64,000 nucleotides of DNA from Granulicoccus phenolivorans DSM 17626 = NBRC 107789 = JCM 15570. Its GTDB lineage: Bacteria; Actinomycetota; Actinomycetes; Propionibacteriales; Propionibacteriaceae. The notes under the pieces were generated by a model. That model was not told where the DNA came from. It ran no database searches and was given only the letters and a program-made list of their open reading frames with translations. Both the position numbers and the translations under genes were made by a program. The DNA is taken from contig NZ_AUHH01000012.1 of NCBI RefSeq assembly GCF_000423085.1, positions 1 to 64,000 of the forward strand, written 5' to 3'. Shown piece after piece: positions 28,101 through 36,159 of this stretch; position 1 is the stretch's first letter, and the number at the start of each line of letters is the position of its first letter.

Positions 28101-29822
28101 CTGCAGTATCCGGGGGCCGCGGAGTTGGTTCTCGACGGTTCTGTCGACACCGTGGCGACAGCCGCTTACGTCGGGAGCCCGGTCTGCTATCCAGTGCTCA
28201 ACGGATTGCAGCCCGATTTCTACCGGTGCTTCATGGCGCAGACGTGGACGCATGCCTCGCGAGTTGGCACGACGGGTTTGATCCACCTCGAATCACATTT
28301 CACCGACGAGAAGGCGGGGCTCCTGCGCCAGGAAACCTATCGTCGACTTCGGCGACACTGGCAGTTCATCAACGAGCTGCAACTCTTCGAAATCCAGCAT
28401 CAGAAGAGCTATGGCGTCAACATCTACGCCCAGCCATGTCAAGGCACGGCTTTTTTGAATGCTTCCGCGCTCTATCACCCCGAGACTGTCGAACGATCCA
28501 GGGGGCATTCAGGGGAAGGCGCGGCCCCCGGGTTCAAGGACGACGACGGTCACTGGGACCTGCGTCCGCATGCCGAGCGGGTGGTAACCGTCACCGACGG
28601 CGTGCTGCAGGTGTGGCGGGACGTTCTGGAGGAATCAACCGTACCTGTCGGGCAGACCCGGATGCTGTATACGGTCAATAGCGAGGTTGCACATGTACTG
28701 GCCACGCTAGCGGCTGCGCCCCGTGTGGGGACGTTAGGACTGCGCTTTTCTCGAGGATGGGACGAATCTATCGACCGGAAGAAGGGTCGATTCGAGCAGC
28801 GTTGGGGGGACCCCGGACGGTGGATTGACGCCATTCTTCAAGGGCCCCACATTTACGGGAACCATCCGATCTACAAGATCCCCAATCCGACGATGAAGAA
28901 CCACTTGGATTGGTCAGCGGTGGATCTGGAGTCTTTGTCACCTACAGCGGTGCCGGTGACGGCGTACAAGCCGGCGGGCGACAAGGCGGTCTATGACGCC
29001 GCCTACACGCACTGGGACGGCGATCCCGCCCGGGATCACTACCGGGTCGCGTGGCGCCGGATGGCAGCCAACACAGGTGAACGGACGTTGATTCCGGCCC
29101 TGATCCCGCCGGGGTCTGCGCATGTGCACCCCGTGACTTCTGCGGGTGTCAGCGCGGTGGGCGATTTGGTGCGACTGCAAGCGATGCTTGGGTCGCTGCT
29201 TGCTGACTTCTCGGTTCGGGCGTCGCCCAAAGGCGATATCCACGGGTCGACCGTGAGTAGGCTCGCAGTACCGGACTTGGAGCACCCCCTTTGGCCTCAG
29301 GCCGCACTGCGCACCCTGCGGCTCAACTGTGTGACGGCCGCGTACGGGGACCTGTGGCGGGAGTGCTGGGACCCGGCGTACATGCAGGACAGCTTCGTGC
29401 TGGGGGACACCACGGTCGACCTGGGTGCGGTCGGGCCGGAGTGGACCCCGGCTACCCCGCTGCGGCGGGCGCTGGATCGGCGGCAGGCGCAGGTGGAGAT
29501 CGACGCACTGGTCGCGCTGATGCTGGGTGTCACCGCCGACGAGCTGTGCACGGTGTACCGGACCCAGTTCGCGGTGCTGCGCGGCTACGACAAGGACACT
29601 TACCTCTACGACGCGAACGGTCGACTGGTGCCGAACGCTGTCCTGGCGCCGTGGCGCAAGCAGGGGGACCGGCTGAGCGTCGAGGACCGGACGCACACCA
29701 ATGCCGCCGGGAACACCTACACCTACGAGCTGCCGTTCCGGTTCCATGACCGGGAGGCCGACCTGCGGACCGCCTACGCGGCGTTCCAGCAACGGCTCGG
29801 GGAGAGCCCGAGCGATGGCTGA
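25143..29822 (+). CDS. Giant N6-adenine DNA methyltransferase (Eco57I/DrmMI-like)
   Basis: 1559-residue protein. SAM motif I is CEPALGSGAFAIEA (about 561-570) and catalytic motif IV is NPPW (947-950), separated by nearly 390 residues as in the long Eco57I-type and DISARM DrmMI enzymes. It presumably marks host DNA so that the neighbouring helicases can tell self from phage. Residues 1-540 and 1000-1560 have no recognised domains; the latter should contain target recognition. GGAGGG precedes the ATG at 25143, which overlaps the helicase gene. Bases about 28140-29330 have visibly lower GC and different codon use than the rest of the gene. Confidence 0.85.
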   Translation: MATSDALRVVEDWISEHYFTTDAPKESFHARVLARRKDWDTQESSVRTRFGAARHLLELELAELYDEHPDPDLNPRVQQRLLDILGFTAGPWQVTGTGTIRRYASPGLSGADELAVVLAHPIEEIDAAFAKDEPTLPETLIGPDGSDDPSSGAKAYTSIARAVSALFTGEDAPAYVLVLAGRWLIIGEQGRWAEGRCLGVDIQLVAERNDTKKGGELDTALTCVEAASLAPDADGNIWWAGALEDSVKHTVGVSKDLREGVRLSIEVIANDVIQRRAAQGLPPLPPDRAQPLALQALRYLYRILFLLFAEASPELQVLPVGAPDYDQGYSLDRLRELVLVELTSPQARQGTHFYDSLDVLFTRVDRGHRPPDPVDGEPDGLTFNALRADLFHPRAIAHLSETRLSNQALQQVLRTLLLSRERRGGERGFISYVDLGINQLGAVYEGLMSYTGSFATDDLYEVAPGGNPEKGSWVLPVDRAADIAENDFVLTEDPDTGEQKKVLHRRGTFVFRLSGRERQQSASYYTPEVLTRFTVSQALAELLDQDGHTTTAAEILGLSVCEPALGSGAFAIEAVRQLAEQYLTRREKELGRRVDPDERPQVLQRIKAHIALHQVHGVDLNATAVELAEISLWLDTMAAGLDAPWFGLRLKRGNSLIGAKHAVYTDNDVAKRHWLTTPPTDVPLSLDGDGESLGSRIHHFLLPAHGWGATADSAEAKKLAPERVKAVKTWARSLQKAPTTTQRTRLKRLAERVEVLWQYAAQRLRIAEQQTSRDVGVWENPLPTGPERGEIVTREQIEESLADPDGSYQRLKLVMDAWCALWFWALTLPAEPDPATGDPGEPVQPPTLDQWLDTLEAILGTVQLSAKDRQLARQGQTPLTGHDWADLGTAEQWDRAASGARPTSRIAEEQPWLAVVRDVAARQGFFHWELEFAPVFGRGGFDLQVGNPPWVRPRGDVDALLAEFDPWWALAQKPSEQQRRERRDRTLQYPGAAELVLDGSVDTVATAAYVGSPVCYPVLNGLQPDFYRCFMAQTWTHASRVGTTGLIHLESHFTDEKAGLLRQETYRRLRRHWQFINELQLFEIQHQKSYGVNIYAQPCQGTAFLNASALYHPETVERSRGHSGEGAAPGFKDDDGHWDLRPHAERVVTVTDGVLQVWRDVLEESTVPVGQTRMLYTVNSEVAHVLATLAAAPRVGTLGLRFSRGWDESIDRKKGRFEQRWGDPGRWIDAILQGPHIYGNHPIYKIPNPTMKNHLDWSAVDLESLSPTAVPVTAYKPAGDKAVYDAAYTHWDGDPARDHYRVAWRRMAANTGERTLIPALIPPGSAHVHPVTSAGVSAVGDLVRLQAMLGSLLADFSVRASPKGDIHGSTVSRLAVPDLEHPLWPQAALRTLRLNCVTAAYGDLWRECWDPAYMQDSFVLGDTTVDLGAVGPEWTPATPLRRALDRRQAQVEIDALVALMLGVTADELCTVYRTQFAVLRGYDKDTYLYDANGRLVPNAVLAPWRKQGDRLSVEDRTHTNAAGNTYTYELPFRFHDREADLRTAYAAFQQRLGESPSDG

Positions 29823-32800
29823 GCTGCTGCCGACCCAGCAGGCGCGGCAGCTCAGCCGGGCCCTGGTCGACTATCTGGCCACCACGTTCGCGCTGACCGA
29901 TCCGGACGCGCAGCGGGCGCTGGAGGAGTTCCTGCACGACGAGGCCGACGGGATCTTCACCGGCCCCTACGTCCGGCTGAAGCTCCCGTTCGCGCACGCG
30001 GCCGACGGCTGGCAGCATGCGCTGGAATGGCTGCCGACCGGGTTCGAGCCCTATGCCCACCAGGCCGCCGCGTTCGCCCGGTTGACCTCCCATCCGGGAC
30101 CGGGGGAGGACCTGCGTACCGGACAGCCCACCCTGGTCACCACCGGCACCGGCTCGGGCAAGACCGAGGCCTTCCTGTATCCGGTCCTCGACCATGTGCT
30201 GCGGGCCCGGCGGCTCGGGCATCCGGGGATCAAGGCGCTGATCCTGTACCCGATGAACGCGCTGGCCAACGACCAGGCCGACCGGATCACCCGGCTGCTC
30301 ACCACCGACCCCCGGCTGCGCGGGGTCACCGCCGCCCTGTACACCGGCGAACAGGGCGCCACCCGCACCCGGGTCTCCGCCGACGGGCTGATCACCGACC
30401 GCAACGTGATCCGGGACACCCCGCCGGACGTGCTGCTGACCAACTACAAGATGCTCGACCAACTGCTGCTGCGCCCGGAGGACCACCGGCTGTGGCAGGC
30501 GAGCGCGGACAGCCTGCGCTACCTGGTGCTCGATGAGTTCCACACCTACGACGGCGCCCAGGGCACCGATGTCGCGATGCTGCTGCGCCGCCTCGGCCTG
30601 GTCCTGGACCGCTACCGCGCCGAACCGACCGCGCCCGGCGGGGCGCCGCTGGGCCCGATCATTCCGGTGGCGACCTCGGCCACCCTCGGTGACGCCGGGG
30701 ACACCGCCGCGATGCGCTCCTTCGCCGAGTCCGTCTTCGGCGTCCCGTTCGTCGCCGACGCGGTGATCACCGAGACCCGGCGCGATCTCACCGAATGGGC
30801 CGACGAGCTCAGCGCGCACGTGCCCGCGGGCACGGTCGGGACAGTGCATCTCGGCGACATGGCCGATGCCGCCGCCGGTCTGGATGCGCTGCGCGATCCG
30901 GCCGCGCTCACCCGGGCCGTGGTCGAGGTGTTCCTGGAACCGGCGCTGGCCGGGGAGACGGCGTACCGGCCGGAGACCGCCGCCGACCTGGCCGGGGTCC
31001 TGCTCGCCGCACCGCAGGTCCGGAACCTGATCGAGACCGCCGGGCCGGCCCGCGACCTGGACGACCTGGTCCGCGCGATGATCCCGCGCCCGGATGCCGG
31101 CGGGGTCGCCGCCCGGTTCGTCGGCCACCTGATCGCCGCGCTCAGCCACCTGCGCGCCGAACTGGGCCGCGGCTTCGTCTCGGTGGAGACGCACCTGTGG
31201 ATCCGCGAGGTGACCCGGATCGACCGGGACGCCTCCGCTGTCCCACGGTACCGCTGGGGCGACGACGGGATCCGCACCGGCGAATCCGGGACCGAGCCGG
31301 CGACCGGCTACCCCGCGCTGTACTGCCGGCATTGCGGCCGCTCCGGCTGGGGCATCGTGCTGGAGCCGACCGGGACCGGCCTGGCCCGCACCGACCTGAA
31401 CATCCGCCGACACCGGGCCGCCGGGGAGAAGTACTTCCGCGCCCTGCTGTACGCCCCCAGCGAGGCCGCCGCGGCGACCGATGCCGGAGCACCGGACCGG
31501 GCGAGCGAGGGACTGCACTGGTGGCACGTCAGCGACCGCCGGCTGGAGAGCGCCCCCCCCGATGAGTTCGACACCAAACTGCAGGAGGGCCAGATCCTGC
31601 CGGTGCTCACCCACACCCGCGCCCAGGAGGATCAGGCCGGCGCCGAAACCTGCCCCTCCTGCGGCGAACGCGACGCCATCCGCTGGCTCGGCTCGGCCAT
31701 CTCGACCCTGCTGTCGGTGACCCTGTCGGCCCTGTTCGGGGACCAGGAGATCGACGCGAGCGAGAAGAAGGCGCTGGTGTTCACCGACTCGGTCCAGGAC
31801 GCCGCCCACCGGGCCGGGTTCGTCCAGGCCCGGTCGCACACGCTGAGTCTGCGCTCCACCATCCACGACGCGCTCAGCGTCCCCGACGGCGCTGAGCCCG
31901 ACGCTGCCGAGCCGGTCGTGTCGTTGGCGGAGCTGCCGGACCGGATGATCGAGCGCGCCGGGGACGACCCGTTCCGGCGCTACCGGCTGCTGCCGCCGAA
32001 CCTGGCCGACGCCCCGAAGTTCGCCGACTACTGGAAGCATCCCGGCCGGCACACCCCCGCGGTGCTCAACCGGGTCCGCACCCGGCTGGCGTTCGACCTC
32101 GCCCTGGAGTTCGGGCTCAACTCCCGCTTCGGCCGCACCCTGGAGAACACCGGCAGCGCGGTCGCCGGGGTCGACGCCGGCCGGCCCGCCGACCTGGTCA
32201 CCGTCGCCCGGGCCGCGCTGGCCACGATGCCGGCGCTGACGGCCGAACCCACCGACCGGGACGTGATCGGCTGGGTCCGCGGCGTCCTGGAACACCTCCG
32301 CAGTCACGGTGCGATCGATCATCGCTGGTTGCACCGCTTCATCGAGTCCGATGGGAATCGGTGGCTGATCTGGGGCGGGCGGAACCGGTCGGCCGGGATG
32401 CCCGCCTTCCCCCGCGGCCGGTCCGCGCCGCAGTTCCCCCGGGTCGGGGCGCCGGTGCACCGCCGGGCCGACATGCTGCTGGAGCCGGTCACCGGCGAGC
32501 AGAGCTGGCACGCCCAATGGGCCGTCCGGGCGCTCGGGGTTCCGGCGTCGGTCGGCGCGGTCGCTGCCCGGCAACTGCTCGCCGAGCTCGCCACCGCCGA
32601 GGTGCTGCTGGCCCGGACCACCGACAGCAACGCCACGGCGTACGCCCTCGACCCGGCCCGGATCCTGGTCCGGGCGACCCCGACCACCCCGGCAGCCGCG
32701 GGGGAGTACCTGCTGCGCTGCGACGTCTGCCACACCCAGCATCCCGGCGACCCGGAAACGGTCTCCCAGTTGGCCGGCCGGCCCTGTATGTACGTGCGCT

Positions 32801-35800
32801 GCCCGGGCCACCTGCACCCCGAACCGATCCGGGACAACTACTACCGCGACCTGTACGCCTCCACCGACATGCGCCGGGTGGTCGCCCGGGAACACACCAG
32901 CCTGCTGCCCGACGAGGTCCGGCTGGAGTACGAGGACCAATTCCGGCGCGCCGAGACCACCCCGGGCGCCCCGAACGTGCTCGTGGCGACCCCGACCCTC
33001 GAACTCGGCATCGACATCGGCGACCTGTCCACCGTCCTGCTCGCCGCGCTGCCGCGGACCGTCGCGTCCTACCTGCAGCGGGTCGGGCGCGCCGGCCGGC
33101 TCACCGGGAACGCGCTCAACCTGGCCTACGTCACCGGCCGCCCGCAGGAACTGCCCCGGCTGCACGACCCCGACCAGCTCCTCAACGGGGCCGTCCGGCC
33201 GCCGGCGATCTGGCTGTCGGCCGAGGAGATCCTGCGTCGGCAGTACCTCGCCGCGCTGATCGACCGGATCGCCGGGGACCCCGGCCGGCGCCACCCGCGT
33301 ACCGCCACCGAGGCGCTGGCCGTCGCCGAACCCGACACCTTTCTTGGGGACCTGATCGCGTACGCCGAAACCCATGCCGCCGAACTGCTGGACGCCTTCC
33401 TGGGCACCTTCGCCGACCTGCAGCCCGACGGTGTCCGGGCCCTGCGCGGCTGGGCGAGTGCGGGGGAGCAGCCCGGCAGCAGCGGCCTGGCCCGTCAAGT
33501 GTACGCCGCCGCGCACGACTGGAACAGCCACGGCGAGGCGCTGGAGTACCGGCGGCAGGCCATCGCGACCGAGCTGCCCGAACTGCAGCGCCGGGCGGAG
33601 GAACCGCACGCCGACGGGGAGTCCGTGGCGGCGTACCAGACCGCCCGGGGCGCGCTGAACTACCTGATCCGCCAGCTCAAGGAGCGCCGCAGCCAGCACT
33701 GGGTCGCGGCCCTGGAGGAGGCCGGGCTGCTGCCCAACTACACCCTGCTCGACGATTCGGTCGCCCTGGATGTCACCCTGACCTGGCGCGATCCGGAGAC
33801 CGACGCCTGGCAGGAGGAACAGACCACCCTGGCCCGCCCCTCGGCCCGGGCGCTGCACGAGTTCGCTCCCGGTGCGCACTTCTACGCCCGGGGGTTCGAG
33901 GTCGAGATCGACTGTGTCGAACTCGGCCCGGACGCCGACGCGATCCGGGAGTGGCGGTTCTGCGCGGAGTGCGGCTGGGCCCGGGAGGAGGCCACCGCCG
34001 ACCCGGACACCCCGTTGACCCACTGTCCCCGGTGTGGCAGCCCCAGTCCGGCCGGGATGGAGCAGCGCCTTCCGGTCGCCGAACTCACCCGGGTTTCCGC
34101 CCGCGCTTCCCGGGAGGAGGCCCGGATCGGGGACCGGGCCGAGGACCGCGTCCGGACCCGCTTCACCGTCGCCGCCGCGGTCGACATCGACCCCGCCCGG
34201 GTCGGCCGGGAATGGTTCGTCGACGGCTACGACTTCGGCGCCCGCTACCTCGACAAACTGACCGTACGCTGGCTCAACCTCGGCAGGACCGGCTCCGGCG
34301 CCACTCTCGATCTGGCCGGCCGGCAGTACAAGGCGCCGCTGTTCCGGATCTGTACCGGCTGCGGCGTCCTCGACCGGGCCGCCGGCACCAACCGGCCCGA
34401 GGAACACCGGCCCTGGTGCCGCTACCGCAAGAACCCCGACGAAGAGCACGTCGCCACCATCGCGCTGTCCCGGACGCTGACCACCCAGGGCGTCCTGCTG
34501 TCCCTGCCGCCCCGGGTCACCTACGGCGACACCTTCGCCATCCCCAGCCTCACCGCGGCGCTGCTGCTCGGGATGCGGGAGACCTACGGCGGCGACCCGG
34601 ACCACCTCGGGGTGCTCACCTGCCCGGCCCCCTCGGCCACCGGGACCCGGGAGGCGCTGCTGCTGCACGACCTGGTGCCCGGCGGGACCGGCTACCTGGC
34701 CGACCTGGCGTCCCCGGATCGGGCCTGGGACCTGCTCTACACCGCCTGGGAACGGGTCCGCGACTGCCCCTGCCGCAACGAGGGCCAACTTGCCTGTCAC
34801 CGCTGCCTGCTCCCGTACGCCGAACCCGGCCAGGCCCAGTTGGTTTCCCGGATGGTCGCCGAACGCCACCTGCGCGCGATCCTGACCGCCGGGAATCCGG
34901 ACGCCGAACCGGACCGGCAGCAGCAATGGGCCACGACGACCCAGCAGCAGGCCTTCGATGTGGACGCCGAATCGCACCTGGAGCAGCGGTTCCGGATCGA
35001 GTTCACCAAGCTGGTCGAATCCCTCGGCCCGACCGACCTGACCGAACTGCCCGGACCCAGCGGCAACCGGATCCGGTTCCGGCTGCCGAACCAGGAGGGG
35101 GCCTGGCTGCTCGAACCCCAGGTGCTGCTCGGCCGGGCCCGGCCCGATTTCGTGCTGTCCCACCCGGACCCGCAGCGCGGGAACGTCGCGATCTTCACCG
35201 ACGGGTACGCCTACCACGCCTCGGTGCAGCACAACCGGCTCGCCGATGACGCCGCCAAACGCTCGGAACTGACCCACCGGGTGCTCGCAGTGACCGCCGA
35301 CGATGTGGCCGCGCAGGCCGCCGGGACCCCGGCGCGGATTCCCGGCTGGTGGAACCCTCGCTTCCGGGAGATGCTGACCCAGCATTTTCCGCACCTGTCC
35401 GGGGCGCTCGCAACCATCCCGCAGGGCCCGTTCGGGTGGCTGCGGCACTGGCTCACCACCCCCGACACCGCCCGCGGGGACGACCTCGCCGATGCCCTCG
35501 CGCTCGGCGTCCTGGCGGCCAATCAGACCACCGCCCCCGGCGGACTCCCCGGCCCCGAGGTGGCCCGCCGCCTGGTCAGCGGCGGCACCGCGCCCGGCCC
35601 GGATCGGGCCGGCTGGTGGTCCCGGCCCGGGGTGGGGATCTTCAGCCGGCCGCTGTCCGGCAGCACGTTCGAAACCTGTGCCATCCTCGACGACCGGCCG
35701 ACGGCGCTGGCCGACCCCGGGGCCAAGGAGGCCTGGCAGGACTGGCTCGCCTGGGCCAATGCGATCGGCTTCGATCCCGGGCATCCGATCACCACGACGC

Positions 35801-36159
35801 AGTTGCTCAGCCGGGCGCCGGTGGCGCCGCCGGTCCCCGCCGCGGTGGCCGTTGGGACGGTTGACCTCGGGGCCTGGGCCGAGGTGCTCGATGAGTATGT
35901 CGACGATCGGACCCGGGCGCTGGTGGTCGATCTGTCCCGGACGCCGGTCCCGGTCGGGGAACTCGGCTACGAGACCGAGGACGAGAACCAGATCGTGGTC
36001 GACCTGGCCTGGCCCGAGGAGCGCGTCGCGGTCGTCATCGACCCCGACTCGGCGGAAATGGATCAGTTGCGGGCGGCCGGCTGGACCGTGGTCGAGCCGA
36101 GCCCCGATGCCATCACCCATGCGCTGGCCGCGGCCGGCTCGAATCCCGGAGGACTGTGA
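29815..36159 (+). CDS. 2114-residue DUF1998 helicase with nuclease-like C-terminus
   Basis: Very large superfamily 2 helicase. Walker A TGTGSGKT is at 110-117, DEFH at 240-243, and the C-terminal helicase motifs (TLELGIDIG, LQRVGRAGR) at about 1060-1095. Between them is a 700-residue insert with two CxxC pairs (504-507, 613-616). The DUF1998 region (HDLVPGGTGYLADL at 1618) ends in the Cys cluster CPCRNEGQLACHRC (1651 on). A segment at about 1690-1850 resembles PD-(D/E)XK nucleases (RPDF with Asp1778, then FTDGYAYH with Asp1796). It could be an equivalent of DISARM DrmA plus DrmB in one chain, or of Druantia DruE. The ATG at 29815 overlaps the methylase stop by eight bases. Confidence 0.83.
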   Translation: MAELLPTQQARQLSRALVDYLATTFALTDPDAQRALEEFLHDEADGIFTGPYVRLKLPFAHAADGWQHALEWLPTGFEPYAHQAAAFARLTSHPGPGEDLRTGQPTLVTTGTGSGKTEAFLYPVLDHVLRARRLGHPGIKALILYPMNALANDQADRITRLLTTDPRLRGVTAALYTGEQGATRTRVSADGLITDRNVIRDTPPDVLLTNYKMLDQLLLRPEDHRLWQASADSLRYLVLDEFHTYDGAQGTDVAMLLRRLGLVLDRYRAEPTAPGGAPLGPIIPVATSATLGDAGDTAAMRSFAESVFGVPFVADAVITETRRDLTEWADELSAHVPAGTVGTVHLGDMADAAAGLDALRDPAALTRAVVEVFLEPALAGETAYRPETAADLAGVLLAAPQVRNLIETAGPARDLDDLVRAMIPRPDAGGVAARFVGHLIAALSHLRAELGRGFVSVETHLWIREVTRIDRDASAVPRYRWGDDGIRTGESGTEPATGYPALYCRHCGRSGWGIVLEPTGTGLARTDLNIRRHRAAGEKYFRALLYAPSEAAAATDAGAPDRASEGLHWWHVSDRRLESAPPDEFDTKLQEGQILPVLTHTRAQEDQAGAETCPSCGERDAIRWLGSAISTLLSVTLSALFGDQEIDASEKKALVFTDSVQDAAHRAGFVQARSHTLSLRSTIHDALSVPDGAEPDAAEPVVSLAELPDRMIERAGDDPFRRYRLLPPNLADAPKFADYWKHPGRHTPAVLNRVRTRLAFDLALEFGLNSRFGRTLENTGSAVAGVDAGRPADLVTVARAALATMPALTAEPTDRDVIGWVRGVLEHLRSHGAIDHRWLHRFIESDGNRWLIWGGRNRSAGMPAFPRGRSAPQFPRVGAPVHRRADMLLEPVTGEQSWHAQWAVRALGVPASVGAVAARQLLAELATAEVLLARTTDSNATAYALDPARILVRATPTTPAAAGEYLLRCDVCHTQHPGDPETVSQLAGRPCMYVRCPGHLHPEPIRDNYYRDLYASTDMRRVVAREHTSLLPDEVRLEYEDQFRRAETTPGAPNVLVATPTLELGIDIGDLSTVLLAALPRTVASYLQRVGRAGRLTGNALNLAYVTGRPQELPRLHDPDQLLNGAVRPPAIWLSAEEILRRQYLAALIDRIAGDPGRRHPRTATEALAVAEPDTFLGDLIAYAETHAAELLDAFLGTFADLQPDGVRALRGWASAGEQPGSSGLARQVYAAAHDWNSHGEALEYRRQAIATELPELQRRAEEPHADGESVAAYQTARGALNYLIRQLKERRSQHWVAALEEAGLLPNYTLLDDSVALDVTLTWRDPETDAWQEEQTTLARPSARALHEFAPGAHFYARGFEVEIDCVELGPDADAIREWRFCAECGWAREEATADPDTPLTHCPRCGSPSPAGMEQRLPVAELTRVSARASREEARIGDRAEDRVRTRFTVAAAVDIDPARVGREWFVDGYDFGARYLDKLTVRWLNLGRTGSGATLDLAGRQYKAPLFRICTGCGVLDRAAGTNRPEEHRPWCRYRKNPDEEHVATIALSRTLTTQGVLLSLPPRVTYGDTFAIPSLTAALLLGMRETYGGDPDHLGVLTCPAPSATGTREALLLHDLVPGGTGYLADLASPDRAWDLLYTAWERVRDCPCRNEGQLACHRCLLPYAEPGQAQLVSRMVAERHLRAILTAGNPDAEPDRQQQWATTTQQQAFDVDAESHLEQRFRIEFTKLVESLGPTDLTELPGPSGNRIRFRLPNQEGAWLLEPQVLLGRARPDFVLSHPDPQRGNVAIFTDGYAYHASVQHNRLADDAAKRSELTHRVLAVTADDVAAQAAGTPARIPGWWNPRFREMLTQHFPHLSGALATIPQGPFGWLRHWLTTPDTARGDDLADALALGVLAANQTTAPGGLPGPEVARRLVSGGTAPGPDRAGWWSRPGVGIFSRPLSGSTFETCAILDDRPTALADPGAKEAWQDWLAWANAIGFDPGHPITTTQLLSRAPVAPPVPAAVAVGTVDLGAWAEVLDEYVDDRTRALVVDLSRTPVPVGELGYETEDENQIVVDLAWPEERVAVVIDPDSAEMDQLRAAGWTVVEPSPDAITHALAAAGSNPGGL

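Noticed and set aside
29530-36120. 2196-residue protein antisense to the DUF1998 helicase
   Set aside because: Gly/Pro/Arg-rich shadow frame typical of third-position GC bias; the plus-strand protein has complete helicase motifs.
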